A DNA stretch of 64,000 bases from Ramlibacter agri (GTDB lineage: Bacteria > Pseudomonadota > Gammaproteobacteria > Burkholderiales > Burkholderiaceae_C): contig NZ_JABBFX010000003.1 of assembly GCF_012927085.1 (NCBI RefSeq), positions 806,001 through 870,000 of the forward strand, read 5' to 3'. A program made the position numbers and the translations under genes. Below are positions 14,943 to 25,222 of the stretch, piece after piece (position 1 is the stretch's first letter; every line of letters begins with the position of its first letter). Under the pieces are notes generated by a model. It worked only from the letters and a program-made list of their open reading frames with translations. It did no database searches and was not told where the DNA came from.

Positions 14943-15562
14943 ACGACGCACCGCCGAAAGACATTGGAAGTCACCTCCGACAAGCGGAGGTGACCCGCAA
15001 TACCGCGGAAACCCAGATCACCGTCCGTGTCGACCTCGATGGCACGGGCCAGGCGAAGCTTGCCACCGGCATCGGCTTCTTCGACCACATGCTGGACCAG
15101 ATCGCCCGCCACGGGCTGATCGACCTGGACATCCTCGCCAAGGGCGACCTGCACATCGACGGCCACCACACGGTGGAAGACGTGGGCATCACGCTGGGCC
15201 AGGCCGTCTACCAGGCGGTGGGCGACAAGAAGGGCATCCGCCGCTACGGCCACGCCTACGTGCCGCTGGACGAGGCGCTGTCGCGCGTCGTCATCGATTT
15301 CTCCGGCCGGCCGGGCCTGGTCATGAACGTGCCCTTCAAGAGCGGCATGATCGGCACCTTCGACACCCAGCTGGCGCACGAGTTCTTCCAGGGCTTCGTC
15401 AACCACGCCTTCGTCACCTTGCACATCGACAACCTGAAGGGTGAGAACGCCCACCACCAGTGCGAGACGGTCTTCAAGGCCTTCGCCCGGGCGCTGCGTT
15501 CGGCGCTGGAACTCGACCCGCGTTCCGCCGGCACGATCCCGTCGACGAAGGGCTCGCTTTGA
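14939..15562 (+). CDS. hisB: Imidazoleglycerol-phosphate dehydratase
   Basis: Dehydratase of the sixth step of histidine synthesis (207 aa, monofunctional type, no phosphatase domain). Two metal-binding His motifs are visible: [11 protein letters not shown] near residue 77 and [18 protein letters not shown] near 175. The first 15 residues are variable and encode an internal DNA hairpin. The start overlaps hisC (ATGA) and the stop overlaps the TTG start of hisH. Confidence 0.96.
   Translation: MNDAPPKDIGSHLRQAEVTRNTAETQITVRVDLDGTGQAKLATGIGFFDHMLDQIARHGLIDLDILAKGDLHIDGHHTVEDVGITLGQAVYQAVGDKKGIRRYGHAYVPLDEALSRVVIDFSGRPGLVMNVPFKSGMIGTFDTQLAHEFFQGFVNHAFVTLHIDNLKGENAHHQCETVFKAFARALRSALELDPRSAGTIPSTKGSL
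14970..14994 (+). other. Perfect hairpin inside the 5' end of hisB
   Basis: Inverted repeat GTCACCTCCG / CGGAGGTGAC (10 bp, no mismatch) with a 5-base loop, beginning 31 bases after the hisB ATG. The right arm contains GGAGGTGA, a full Shine-Dalgarno-like sequence that the stem would hide. Whether it affects translation is inference. Confidence 0.5.
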
Positions 15563-16209
15563 GCAATCGTGTGGTCGCCGTCGTCGACTACGGCATGGGC
15601 AACCTGCGCTCGGTCTCCCAGGCCGTGATGCACGTCGCCCAGGGCAGCGGCCTCGAAGCCGTCGTCACGTCCGACCCGGACGTGGTGCGGCGCGCCGAGC
15701 GCGTCGTGCTGCCGGGGCAGGGCGCCATGCCGGACTGCATGCGCGAGCTGCGCGATTCCGGCCTGCAGGATTCCGTGCTGGAAGCCGCCGCCAGCAAGCC
15801 GCTGTTCGGCGTCTGCGTCGGCATGCAGATGGTGCTGGATCGCAGCGAGGAAGGCCCGACCGAGGGTTTGGGGCTGATCCGCGGCGAGGTCGTGCGCTTC
15901 CAGCTGGAAGGCCAGCTGCAGCCCGATGGCAGCCGCTACAAGGTGCCGCAAATGGGCTGGAACCGCGTCTGGCAGGCCCAGCCGCACGCCATGTGGGCGG
16001 GCGTCGCGGACGGCAGCTACTTCTACTTCGTCCACAGCTTTTACGCGCGGCCGTCGGACCCCCGCCACAGCGTCGGGGAATCCGAGTACGGCGCCCGCTT
16101 TACCGCGGCGGTCGCTCGCGATAATATTTTTGCGACCCAGTTCCACCCCGAAAAAAGTGCCGACCAGGGCCTCATGCTCTATCGCAACTTCCTGCACTGG
16201 ACGCCTTGA
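15559..16209 (+). CDS. hisH: Imidazole glycerol phosphate synthase, glutaminase subunit
   Basis: Class I glutamine amidotransferase (216 aa) that feeds ammonia to HisF. The start taken is a TTG overlapping the hisB stop, with GAAGGG 6 bases upstream; a GTG four codons later is the alternative. The nucleophilic Cys is in [12 protein letters not shown] near residue 85, and the His/Glu of the triad in [12 protein letters not shown] near 195. The oxyanion region [11 protein letters not shown] is at the N-terminus. Its partner hisF is separated from it by hisA and an efflux cassette. Confidence 0.95.
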   Translation: MSNRVVAVVDYGMGNLRSVSQAVMHVAQGSGLEAVVTSDPDVVRRAERVVLPGQGAMPDCMRELRDSGLQDSVLEAAASKPLFGVCVGMQMVLDRSEEGPTEGLGLIRGEVVRFQLEGQLQPDGSRYKVPQMGWNRVWQAQPHAMWAGVADGSYFYFVHSFYARPSDPRHSVGESEYGARFTAAVARDNIFATQFHPEKSADQGLMLYRNFLHWTP

Positions 16210-16260
16210 TGTTCCCCCGAGGTTCCAAGCGTCCGGACCCTCCGCCCCTTACTCCCCGCC

Positions 16261-17001
16261 ATGCTGCTGATTCCCGCCATTGACCTGAAAGACGGCCACT
16301 GTGTACGCCTGAAACAAGGCGACATGGACCAGGCAACCACCTTCAGCGAGGACCCCGCCGCCATGGCGAAGTCCTGGCTGGACAAGGGCGCGCGCCGCCT
16401 GCACCTGGTGGACCTCAATGGCGCGTTCGCGGGCAAGCCGCAGAACTTCGCCGCCATCAAGTCCATCCTGAAGGCCGTGGGCAACGAGATCCCGGTGCAG
16501 CTGGGTGGTGGCATCCGCGACCTGGACACCATCGAGAAGTACATCGATGGCGGCCTGCGCTACGTGATCATCGGCACCGCCGCCGTCAAGAACCCCGGCT
16601 TCCTCAAGGACGCCTGCACGGCCTTCGGCGGCCACATCATCGTGGGCCTGGACGCCAAGGACGGCAAGGTCGCCACCGACGGCTGGAGCAAGCTCACCGG
16701 CCACGAGGTGGTGGACCTGGCGCGCAAGTTCGAGGACTGGGGCGTCGAATCCATCGTCTACACCGACATCGGCCGCGACGGCATGCTCACCGGCATCAAC
16801 ATCGACGCCACGGTGAAGCTGGCGCAGTCGCTGTCCATCCCCGTCATCGCCTCCGGCGGCCTGGGCTCGATGAAGGACATCGAGGCCCTGTGCGCGGTGG
16901 AGGACGAAGGCATCGAAGGCGTGATCTGCGGCCGCGCCATCTACTCCGGCGACCTCGACTTCGCCAAGGCGCAAGCGCGCGCCGACGAACTGGGCTCCTG
17001 A
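16261..17001 (+). CDS. hisA: ProFAR isomerase
   Basis: Phosphoribosylformimino-5-aminoimidazole carboxamide ribotide isomerase (246 aa), a (beta/alpha)8 barrel. Catalytic Asp8 is in [14 protein letters not shown], and the second catalytic Asp is in [14 protein letters not shown] near residue 169. The phosphate-binding loop [11 protein letters not shown] lies near 198. In close relatives hisF normally comes next; here a hairpin and five efflux genes intervene. Confidence 0.96.
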   Translation: MLLIPAIDLKDGHCVRLKQGDMDQATTFSEDPAAMAKSWLDKGARRLHLVDLNGAFAGKPQNFAAIKSILKAVGNEIPVQLGGGIRDLDTIEKYIDGGLRYVIIGTAAVKNPGFLKDACTAFGGHIIVGLDAKDGKVATDGWSKLTGHEVVDLARKFEDWGVESIVYTDIGRDGMLTGINIDATVKLAQSLSIPVIASGGLGSMKDIEALCAVEDEGIEGVICGRAIYSGDLDFAKAQARADELGS

Positions 17002-17002
17002 T

Positions 17003-17029
17003 TCGGGGCAGGGGGCGCCGGCCCCCGAA
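17003..17029 (+). terminator. GC-rich hairpin after hisA
   Basis: TTCGGGG (17003–17009) can pair with CCCCGAA (17023–17029), and inside it GGGGGC can alternatively pair with GCCCCC. It lies directly after the hisA stop and before the efflux cassette. No T-run follows, so termination would be partial at best. Confidence 0.35.
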
Positions 17030-17073
17030 GGTGGACAATCGCGCGCACCAGCCCTTCCTGGGAGCCGTCCGCG

Positions 17074-18084
17074 ATGAAGAAGAAGACCGTTGCCGCCATC
17101 GTCGTCGTCCTGGCCGTCGTCGCCCTTGGGGCGCTGGCCTGGTGGTGGCATGCGCGCCAGCGGCCGGCCGCTGACGAACTGGTCCTGTACGGCAACGTCG
17201 ACATCCGGCAGGTTTCCCTGGCCTTCGAAGGCAGCGGCCGCGTCGCCGCGCTGCGCGCCGAGGAAGGCGACGCGGTCAAGGCGGGCGCCGTGCTCGCCGT
17301 GCTCGACACGAGCACGCTCGCACTCCAGGCCGAACAGGCCCAGGCCCAGATCGAAGTACAGCGCCAGAACCTGCTGCGGCTGCGCAATGGCGCCCGGCCC
17401 CAGGAGCTGGCGCAGGCGCGCAGCCGCGTGACCGAGGCGCAGGCCGACGCCGCGCGGGCCGGGCGCGAACTGGCCCGCTTGCAGGACATCGCCAGCACCA
17501 CGCAGGGCCGCGGCGTCAGCCCGCAGGACCTGGACCGGGCCCGCACCAGCGTGCAGGTCGCCCAGGCCCGCCTGCAGGAGCAGAACGAAGCCCTGCGCCT
17601 GACCCAGCTGGGGCCGCGCAGCGAGGAAGTCTCGGGCGCGGCGGCGCAGCTGAAGGCCTCCCAGGCGCAACTGGCGCTGCTGCAGCACCAGATCGGGCAA
17701 GGCGAACTGCGCGCGCCGGTCGACGCCGTGGTGCGCTCGCGCCTGCTGGAGCCGGGCGACATGGCGACGCCGCAGCGGCCGGTCTTCGCGCTCGCGCTGA
17801 CGCAGCCCAAGTGGGTCCGGGTGTTCGTCAGCGAAACGGAGCTGGGCAAGGTCCGGCCGGGCCAGGCGGCGCGCGTGTTCACCGACAGCCAGCCCGCGCA
17901 GCCGCTGGCCGGCCGCGTCGGCTTCATCTCCTCGGTGGCGGAGTTCACGCCCAAGTCGGTGCAGACCGAGGAGCTGCGCACCAGCCTGGTCTACGAGGTG
18001 CGCGTGCTGGTGGAAGACGGCGCCAATGCCCTGCGCCTCGGCCAGCCGGCCACCGTGCGCATCGCCCTGCGTGCGGCGCAATGA
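17074..18084 (+). CDS. HlyD-type membrane fusion protein (YbhG-like)
   Basis: Periplasmic adaptor (336 aa) linking an inner-membrane ABC exporter to an outer-membrane channel. One N-terminal membrane helix (about residues 6–24) is followed by a half lipoyl domain (VAALRAEEGDAVKAGAVLAV), a long alpha-helical hairpin rich in Gln, Ala and Arg (about 85–215), the second lipoyl half (LRAPVDAVVRSRLLEPGDM) and a beta-barrel domain. It is the first gene of the five-gene efflux cassette and overlaps the ATPase gene by 4 bases. The substrate is unknown; YbhGFSR relatives export cationic drugs. Confidence 0.9.
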   Translation: MKKKTVAAIVVVLAVVALGALAWWWHARQRPAADELVLYGNVDIRQVSLAFEGSGRVAALRAEEGDAVKAGAVLAVLDTSTLALQAEQAQAQIEVQRQNLLRLRNGARPQELAQARSRVTEAQADAARAGRELARLQDIASTTQGRGVSPQDLDRARTSVQVAQARLQEQNEALRLTQLGPRSEEVSGAAAQLKASQAQLALLQHQIGQGELRAPVDAVVRSRLLEPGDMATPQRPVFALALTQPKWVRVFVSETELGKVRPGQAARVFTDSQPAQPLAGRVGFISSVAEFTPKSVQTEELRTSLVYEVRVLVEDGANALRLGQPATVRIALRAAQ

Positions 18085-19844
18085 AAGGCGCCGGCAGCAT
18101 CGTCGTCGCGCAGGACCTGCGCAAGACCTTTGCCCGGCCCGGCGGCCCCGCGCAAGTGGCCATAGCCGGCGTCTCCCTGCAGGTGCGAGCCGGCGAACTG
18201 ACCGCGCTGGTCGGCCCGGACGGCGCCGGCAAGACCTCGCTGCTGCGCATGATGGCCGGCCTGCTGCGCATCGAGGAAGGTTCGCTGCAGGTCCTGGGCC
18301 TCGACGTCGCCACCGAGGCGCAGGCCGTGCAGGACCGCATCAGCTACATGCCGCAGCGCTTCGGCCTGTACGAGGACCTGAGCGTGCAGGAGAACCTGGA
18401 CCTGTACGCCGACCTGCACGGCGTGCCGAAGCAGGAGCGGCGCGCGCGCTTCGCCCGCCTGCTCGAGATGATGGACATGGCGCGCTTCACCCAGCGACCC
18501 GCCGGCAAGCTCTCGGGCGGCATGAAGCAGAAGCTGGGGCTGGCCTGCACGCTGGTGCGCTCGCCCGACCTGCTGCTGCTGGACGAGCCCAGCGTCGGCG
18601 TCGATCCGCTGTCGCGGCGCGACCTCTGGCAGATCGTGCAGCAGCTGGTGGACGAGGAGCACCTCAGCGTGGTCGTGAGCACCGCCTACATGGACGAAGC
18701 GGAGCGCTGCGCGCAGGTGTTCGTGCTGCAGCAGGGCCGCATCCTCGCCCAGGGCGCGCCGCAGGCCTTGCGCGAGCGCGCGCAGGGCCTGACCTTCACG
18801 GTGGCGCCGCCGCCCGGCATGCCGCCGCGCGACCTGCAGGCGCGGCTGATGGATGCGCCCGGCGAGATCATCGACGCCGTGCCCAAGGGCGGCGAAGTGC
18901 GCTTCATCCGCCGTCCGCAGGCCGACGAGGCGCGCCTGGACACGCTGATGCCCCACGCTGTCCGGCGCGCGCGCCCCGAGGAACTGGAGGACGCGCTGAT
19001 GATGCTGCTGCGGGAAAGGCAGGAGCCGGCGGCCGCCACCCTGCCGCAGGCGGTCGCCGCCGCGCCGGCCCCGGGCTCCGCCCGCGAGGCGCCCGTGATC
19101 CTCGTGTGCGACCTGGTCCGCAAGTTCGGCGATTTCACGGCGGTGGCGAGCACCTCGTTCGACGTCGCCCGCGGCGAGATCTTCGGCCTGCTGGGGCCCA
19201 ATGGCGCCGGCAAGACGACCACCTTCCGCATGCTGTGCGGGCTGCTGCCGGCCACCAGCGGCCACCTGGAAGTGGCGGGCCTGAACCTGCGCACGGCGCG
19301 CGCCCAGGCGCGCGGGCGCATCGGCTACGTGGCGCAGAAGTTCGCGCTGTACGCCAGCCTCAGCGTGCGCGAGAACCTGGAATTCTTCGGCGGCGCCTAC
19401 GGACTGCGGGGCCAGGCCCTGCGGCGGCGCATCGAGGACACGCTGGCGCAGTTCGAGCTGGCGCCGGAAGCGACCAGCGGCGAGCTGCCGCTGGGCTACA
19501 AGCAGCGCCTGGCGATGGCGACCGGCCTGCTGCACCAGCCCGAGATCCTGTTCCTCGACGAGCCCACCAGCGGCATCGACCCGCTCGCCCGGCGCGCCTT
19601 CTGGCGCACGATCACCGCGCTGGCCCAGGCCGGCGTGACCGTGGTGGTCACCACCCACTTCATGGAGGAGGCGGAGTACTGCGACCGCATCGCGATCCAG
19701 GACGCGGGCCAGGTGCTGGCGCTGGGCACGCCGCGCCAGGTGCGCGAGCAGGCCGGCGCCGGCCATGGGGCCGACATGAACAGCGCCTTCATCGCGATCG
19801 TCGAACAGGGCCGCGCGCAGGCGGCCGGAAAGGCCGGTGCCTGA
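18081..19844 (+). CDS. Double ABC ATPase of an exporter (YbhF-like fusion)
   Basis: Two ATPase domains in one chain (587 aa). Domain 1: Walker A GPDGAGKTS near residue 48, signature LSGGMKQKLGLA, Walker B LLLLDEPSVGVDP; its switch position reads STAYMDEAE, so the usual His is replaced by Ala-Tyr. Domain 2 (from about residue 335): Walker A GPNGAGKTT, signature LPLGYKQRLAMA (not the canonical LSGGQ), Walker B ILFLDEPTSGIDP, switch TTHFMEEAE. Such asymmetry suggests one degenerate composite site. It overlaps both neighbours by 1–4 bases. Confidence 0.9.
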   Translation: MKGAGSIVVAQDLRKTFARPGGPAQVAIAGVSLQVRAGELTALVGPDGAGKTSLLRMMAGLLRIEEGSLQVLGLDVATEAQAVQDRISYMPQRFGLYEDLSVQENLDLYADLHGVPKQERRARFARLLEMMDMARFTQRPAGKLSGGMKQKLGLACTLVRSPDLLLLDEPSVGVDPLSRRDLWQIVQQLVDEEHLSVVVSTAYMDEAERCAQVFVLQQGRILAQGAPQALRERAQGLTFTVAPPPGMPPRDLQARLMDAPGEIIDAVPKGGEVRFIRRPQADEARLDTLMPHAVRRARPEELEDALMMLLRERQEPAAATLPQAVAAAPAPGSAREAPVILVCDLVRKFGDFTAVASTSFDVARGEIFGLLGPNGAGKTTTFRMLCGLLPATSGHLEVAGLNLRTARAQARGRIGYVAQKFALYASLSVRENLEFFGGAYGLRGQALRRRIEDTLAQFELAPEATSGELPLGYKQRLAMATGLLHQPEILFLDEPTSGIDPLARRAFWRTITALAQAGVTVVVTTHFMEEAEYCDRIAIQDAGQVLALGTPRQVREQAGAGHGADMNSAFIAIVEQGRAQAAGKAGA

Positions 19845-20968
19845 TGGCGGCGGGTTTCCTGAGCCGCTTCGCCGCGCTGCTGCGCAAGGAGGTGCGCCAG
19901 CTGCTGCGCGACCGCAGCAACCTGGCCGTGGGCCTGCTGCTGCCCGGCGTGCTGATCCTGCTGTTCGGCTATGGCCTGTCCTTCGACGTCAAGAACGCGC
20001 CGGTCGCGGTGGTGCTGGAGGACCGCTCGCCGACGGCGCGCGACGTCGTCTCGGGCCTGCAGGGTTCGGCCTACCTCGCGCCCAACTGGGTCGCCAGCAT
20101 GGCGCAGGCCGAGCGCCTGATGCTGCGCGGCGAAGTGGTCGCCATCGTGCGCGTGCCGGCGGACTTCTCGCGGCAGCTCGCCGGCGGCAAGGGCCGCATC
20201 CAGGTGATCCTGAATGGCGTCGACTCCAACACGGCCAGCGCCGTCAGCGGCTACATCAGCGGCGCGCTGGCCACCTGGGGCCAGCGCCAGGCCGACCGCG
20301 CCGGCGGCGCGCAGCCCGCCGGTGGCGTCCAGGTGGAACAGCGGATGTGGTTCAACGAGACCGGCGACAGCACCTGGTATTTCGTGCCGGGCCTGGTGGT
20401 CCTCATCATGACCTTGATGGGCGCCTTCCTCACCTCGATGCTGATCGCGCGCGAATGGGAGCGCGGCACGCTGGAAGCCCTGTTCGTCACCCCGGTGCGG
20501 CCGCTGGAGCTGGTGCTGGCCAAGCTGCTGCCTTATTTCGCCGTGGGCGCGATCGACCTCGCGCTGTGCCTGCTGGCGGCGAAATACCTGTTCCACGTGC
20601 CCATGCGCGGCTCGCTGTGGCTCGTCGTCGCCTCCTCGCTGCTGTACCTGCTGGTGTCGCTGGCCTTGGGGCTGTTCATCTCGGGCGCGACCCGCAACCA
20701 GTTCCAGGCGAGCCAGGTGGCCCTGCTGGTGAGCTTCATGCCGGCGATGATGCTGTCCGGCTTCGTGTTCGACCTGCGCAACGTGCCGCTGGTGATCCAG
20801 GGCGTCAGCCGCCTGCTGCCGGCCACGCACTTCATGGGCCTGATCAAGACCTTGTTCCTCGCGGGCGACAACTGGGGCATGGTGCTGCGCTCCTGCCTCG
20901 TGCTGGCCCTGTACGCGCTGCTGCTGGTGCTGGCCACGCGCCGCACGCTGCGCAAGAAGCTGGACTGA
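19844..20968 (+). CDS. ABC-2 type permease (YbhS-like)
   Basis: Inner-membrane permease (374 aa). One N-terminal helix (near residue 28, LAVGLLLPGVLILLFGYGL) precedes a large periplasmic domain (about 50–175), followed by about five C-terminal helices; the ABC-2 signature AREWERGTLEALFVTPVRPLELVLAK lies near 205 (partly quoted: EWERGTLEALFVTPV). Its ATG shares one base with the stop of the ATPase gene (TGATG). It pairs with the next permease, presumably as a heterodimer. Confidence 0.9.
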   Translation: MAAGFLSRFAALLRKEVRQLLRDRSNLAVGLLLPGVLILLFGYGLSFDVKNAPVAVVLEDRSPTARDVVSGLQGSAYLAPNWVASMAQAERLMLRGEVVAIVRVPADFSRQLAGGKGRIQVILNGVDSNTASAVSGYISGALATWGQRQADRAGGAQPAGGVQVEQRMWFNETGDSTWYFVPGLVVLIMTLMGAFLTSMLIAREWERGTLEALFVTPVRPLELVLAKLLPYFAVGAIDLALCLLAAKYLFHVPMRGSLWLVVASSLLYLLVSLALGLFISGATRNQFQASQVALLVSFMPAMMLSGFVFDLRNVPLVIQGVSRLLPATHFMGLIKTLFLAGDNWGMVLRSCLVLALYALLLVLATRRTLRKKLD

Positions 20969-20972
20969 GCCC

Positions 20973-22088
20973 ATGCAGGACTTCATCGCCGCCCTCGCGC
21001 AGATCGCCGCGCTGTGCCGCAAGGAACTACTGGCGCTGTTCAAGGAGCCGGCCAGCCGCGCGATCCTGATCGCGCCGGCGCTGGTGCAGTCGCTGCTGTT
21101 CGGCTACGGCGCGACCTTCGACCTCACGCACGTTCCCTATGCGGTCCTGGACCAGAGCCGCGGCGCGGCCGCGACCGAATTGCTGGCGCGCCTGGACGGC
21201 ACCGGCGTGTTCCAGCGCGAAGCCACGCTGGCGACGCCGCGCCAGATCGCCGAAGCCATCGACGACGGGACCGTGCTGCTGGCGCTGAGCATTCCGGCCG
21301 ATTTCGACGCCCGGCTGGCCTCCGGGCAGGCGGCGCCGCTGCAGGTGATCCTCGATGGCCGCAATTCGTCCACGGCGGGCCTGGCCGCCGCCTACGTCGG
21401 CTCCGTGGTCGGCTCCTTCAACCAGGCCCGCGGCGGCGCGGCGTCCGCCATCACGCTGGACACGCGCTCCTGGTTCAACCCCAACCTGGAGTCGCGCTGG
21501 AACCTGATGCCGGCCCTGATCGCGGCCCTGAGCATGCTGCAGACGCTGCTGGTCGCGGCGCTGTCGGTGGCGCGCGAACGCGAGCAGGGCACTTTCGACC
21601 AGCTGCTGGTGACGCCGCTCACGCCGATGCAGATCCTGGTGGGCAAGGCCTTGCCGGCGATCGCGGTGGGGCTGGTGCAGTCCACCATCATCTTCCTGAT
21701 CATCCGGTTCTGGTTCCAGATCCCGCTGGTCGGCTCGCCCTGGCTGTTGTACCTGGGGCTCTTCACCTTCACCGGCGCCGCCGTGGGCATCGGCTTGTCC
21801 ATCTCCGCGCTGTCGCTGAACATGCAGCAGGCGATGCTCTATGCCTTCCTGCTGATCATGCCGCTGATGCTGCTCTCGGGCCTGCTCACGCCGGTGCGCA
21901 ACATGCCGCCGATCCTGCAGGTCGTGACCTATGCCAACCCGCTGCGCTTCGGCATGGACATCGTGCGGCGCGTGTACCTGGAAGGGGCGGGGCTGGCGGA
22001 CATCGCCTTCGATTTCGTGCCCCTGCTGGGCGTGGCGGCGATCACGCTGCCGCTGGCCGCCTGGCTGTTCCGCAACCGTCTTGCCTGA
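20973..22088 (+). CDS. ABC-2 type permease (YbhR-like)
   Basis: Second permease (371 aa) with the same layout: one N-terminal helix, a periplasmic domain and about five C-terminal helices. The signature block is EREQGTFDQLLVTPLTP near residue 195 and the late helix block MPLMLLSGLLTPVRNMP near 292. It starts 4 bases after the previous permease and is followed after 15 bases by the outer-membrane factor. Confidence 0.9.
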   Translation: MQDFIAALAQIAALCRKELLALFKEPASRAILIAPALVQSLLFGYGATFDLTHVPYAVLDQSRGAAATELLARLDGTGVFQREATLATPRQIAEAIDDGTVLLALSIPADFDARLASGQAAPLQVILDGRNSSTAGLAAAYVGSVVGSFNQARGGAASAITLDTRSWFNPNLESRWNLMPALIAALSMLQTLLVAALSVAREREQGTFDQLLVTPLTPMQILVGKALPAIAVGLVQSTIIFLIIRFWFQIPLVGSPWLLYLGLFTFTGAAVGIGLSISALSLNMQQAMLYAFLLIMPLMLLSGLLTPVRNMPPILQVVTYANPLRFGMDIVRRVYLEGAGLADIAFDFVPLLGVAAITLPLAAWLFRNRLA

Positions 22089-22103
22089 GCCGGAGTCGCT
22101 GCC

Positions 22104-23576
22104 ATGACCAAGCTGCTTCGCCCCTGCCTGCTGGCCCTTGCCGTCGCGGGCTGCACCACCGTCGGTCCCGATTTCGTCCCGCCGCCGGCGGCGGCGCCGG
22201 ACGACTGGACGTCCTGGCGCAGCGCGGATCCGAGCCTGGCGGCGCCGGTGGGCCAGGCCCTGCCGGCGGACTGGTGGCGCGCCTTCGAGGACCCGGTGCT
22301 CGACCAGCTGGAGCAGCGCGCCTTCGCCGCCAACCCGGACCTGCGCACGGCCGCCCTGCATTTCGCCCAGGCCCGCGTGCAGCGCGGCGTGACCGAGGCC
22401 CAGTCCGGGCCGCAGGTGAACCTGAGCGCCGCGGTGTCGCGGCAGCGCCAGAGCGAGAACGCGGCCGGCTCGCGCCTGCTGCGGGCCATCGCCGGCGACA
22501 ACGCGCAGCCGCTGATCGAGTTCATCAGCGAGCCCTTCACCCTGTACCAGGCCGGCTTCGACGCGTCCTGGGAGCCGGACCTGTGGGGCCGGGTGCGCCG
22601 TTCGCTGGAAGCGGCAGATGCCGACATCGAGCGCCAGGCCGCCCTGCTGGACCTGGCCCGGCTCTCCGTGGCCAGCGAGGTGGCGCAGAACTACTTCGAG
22701 CTGCGCACCACGCAGCGGCAGATCCGGCTGGCGCGCGCAGACGTCGCCGCCCTGCAGGAGCGCGTCGGCCTGCTGCAGGCGCGCGTGCGGGCCGGCGTGG
22801 TGGACCAGCTGGACCTGGAACGCCAGCGCGCCGAGCTGGAAGGCCTGCAGGCGCAGGTGCCGCCCCTGCTGGCGCAGGAAGGCGCCAGCGCCAATCGCAT
22901 CGCCTTGCTGCTGGGAGAGCACCCGGGCGCCTTGCGCGCGGAGCTGCAGCCGCCGGCGCAGGACACGCGTGCCGCCTTGCCGGACCTGGGGGCAGGCCTG
23001 CCTGCGGAAGTCGCCCGCCGCCGGCCCGACATCCGGGCCGCCGAAGCGCGCCTGCACAACGCCACCGCGAGCATCGGCGTCGCCCAGGCCGACCTGTATC
23101 CCAGTATCCGCATCGGCGCCCATGCCGGCCTGGAGTCCTATCTGGGCGGCGCCTTCACGGACTGGGCCAGCCGCACCTGGTCGATCGCGCCCAGCCTGGA
23201 CCTGCCGCTGTTCGACCGCGGCCGGCGCCGCGGCGTGGTGCAGCTGCGGGAGCTGCAGCAGCAGGAGGCAGCCATTGCCTGGCAGCGCACGGTGCTGCAG
23301 GCCTGGCAGGAGATCGACGACGCCCTGAGCGGCTATGCCGCAGAGCGCCAACAGGAGCAGGGACTGGCGGCGCGTGCGCGCAGCGCCCGGCAGGCCTGGG
23401 AGCTGGTGCAGGCGCGCTATGACGCCGGCGCGGTCGATTTCACGGCCGTCCTCGACGCCCAGCGCGGCTGGCTGCAGGCGCGGCGCGACCTGGTCGCCAG
23501 CCAGGGCCGCCTCGGGACGCGCTTCGTCGCCGTGAACAAGGCGGTCGGCAACGTGCCGCCGGCGTCGCGCGAGTGA
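22104..23576 (+). CDS. Outer-membrane efflux lipoprotein, NodT family
   Basis: TolC-like channel (490 aa) completing the tripartite pump. The N-terminal signal ends in [12 protein letters not shown], a lipobox with Cys near residue 17 and the VGPDF motif typical of NodT/OprM-type factors. Two outer-membrane-factor repeats with long helices follow ([20 protein letters not shown] near 190; [20 protein letters not shown] near 305). It ends 53 bases before hisF. Confidence 0.93.
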   Translation: MTKLLRPCLLALAVAGCTTVGPDFVPPPAAAPDDWTSWRSADPSLAAPVGQALPADWWRAFEDPVLDQLEQRAFAANPDLRTAALHFAQARVQRGVTEAQSGPQVNLSAAVSRQRQSENAAGSRLLRAIAGDNAQPLIEFISEPFTLYQAGFDASWEPDLWGRVRRSLEAADADIERQAALLDLARLSVASEVAQNYFELRTTQRQIRLARADVAALQERVGLLQARVRAGVVDQLDLERQRAELEGLQAQVPPLLAQEGASANRIALLLGEHPGALRAELQPPAQDTRAALPDLGAGLPAEVARRRPDIRAAEARLHNATASIGVAQADLYPSIRIGAHAGLESYLGGAFTDWASRTWSIAPSLDLPLFDRGRRRGVVQLRELQQQEAAIAWQRTVLQAWQEIDDALSGYAAERQQEQGLAARARSARQAWELVQARYDAGAVDFTAVLDAQRGWLQARRDLVASQGRLGTRFVAVNKAVGNVPPASRE

Positions 23577-23592
23577 GCGGGACGCCGGGTGC

Positions 23593-23622
23593 CGGACAGG
23601 GCGCCCCAGGCTTTCTTACAAT
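23593..23622 (+). promoter_or_regulatory. Possible promoter at hisF
   Basis: A TACAAT hexamer (23617–23622) lies 7 bases before the hisF ATG, with CGGACA (23593–23598) 18 bases upstream as a weak -35. Transcription would start at or next to the ATG, giving an almost leaderless hisF mRNA. It would restore expression of hisFIE downstream of the inserted efflux genes. Inference from sequence only. Confidence 0.35.
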
Positions 23623-23629
23623 CGAAGCC

Positions 23630-24409
<780 letters not shown>

Positions 24410-24442
24410 GGGCCCGCCCCGGCGTTCGGGGACAATACGGCC

Positions 24443-24832
24443 ATGGACTGGTTATCCGAAGTGAAATGGGACGAGCACGGCCTCGTCCCCGTCATCGCCC
24501 AGGAGGCGGCGACGGGCGACGTGCTGATGTTCGCGTGGATGAACCGCGAGGCGCTGCAGCGCACCGCGGAGACGGGCCGGGCCGTGTATTTCAGCCGCTC
24601 GCGCCGCAAGCTGTGGGCCAAGGGCGAGGAAAGCGGCCACGTGCAGCAGGTGCACGAAGTCCGCCTGGACTGTGACAACGACGTGGTGCTGCTGAAGGTG
24701 ACGCAGCTCGGGCACGACCCGTCCATTGCCTGCCACACCGGCCGCCACAGCTGCTTCTTCCAGCTGTACAAGGATGGCGCCTGGCAATCCGTCGAGCCGG
24801 TCTTGAAAGACCCGGCAAGCATCTACAAGTGA
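24443..24832 (+). CDS. hisI: Phosphoribosyl-AMP cyclohydrolase
   Basis: Zn enzyme (129 aa) for the third step of histidine synthesis; separate from hisE here. Metal and catalytic residues are visible in [14 protein letters not shown] (near residue 72) and [12 protein letters not shown] (near 95). The substrate block [18 protein letters not shown] is intact. The stop overlaps a possible GTG start of hisE. Confidence 0.96.
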   Translation: MDWLSEVKWDEHGLVPVIAQEAATGDVLMFAWMNREALQRTAETGRAVYFSRSRRKLWAKGEESGHVQQVHEVRLDCDNDVVLLKVTQLGHDPSIACHTGRHSCFFQLYKDGAWQSVEPVLKDPASIYK

Positions 24833-24837
24833 GCGCC

Positions 24838-25206
24838 ATGTCTTCTGTCGATTCCCTGGCCCGCCTGGCCGACGTCATCGAGAGCCGCAAGCCGGCGAAC
24901 GGCGGCGACCCCGGGAAGAGCTACGTCGCACGCCTGCTGCACAAGGGCCCGGATGCCTTCCTCAAGAAGATCGGCGAGGAGGCGACCGAGGTCGTGATGG
25001 CGGCCAAGGACGCCGACCACGGCGGCGACGCCGGCAAGATCGTCAACGAAGTCGCCGACCTCTGGTTCCACAGCATGATCGCGCTGGCGCACTACGGCCT
25101 GAAGCCGGCCGACGTCATCGCCGAACTGGAGCGCCGCGAGGGCCTGAGCGGCCTCGAGGAAAAGGCGCTGCGCAAGGCCAGCGCGCGCGAGCGCGGCGCC
25201 GAGTAA
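24838..25206 (+). CDS. hisE: Phosphoribosyl-ATP pyrophosphatase
   Basis: Second step of histidine synthesis (122 aa from the ATG; a GTG at 24829 overlapping the hisI stop would add three residues). An all-alpha MazG-like fold is expected, with the metal-binding block [16 protein letters not shown] near residue 43 and [14 protein letters not shown] near 66. It is the last his gene; the membrane protein gene follows after 16 bases with an AAGGAG site. Confidence 0.95.
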   Translation: MSSVDSLARLADVIESRKPANGGDPGKSYVARLLHKGPDAFLKKIGEEATEVVMAAKDADHGGDAGKIVNEVADLWFHSMIALAHYGLKPADVIAELERREGLSGLEEKALRKASARERGAE

Positions 25207-25222
25207 ACCGAAGGAGCGGACC

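Noticed and set aside
21027..23351. 774-codon minus-strand frame opposite the permease and NodT genes
   Set aside because: Shadow of strongly supported plus-strand genes; composition dominated by Gly, Arg, His and Gln.
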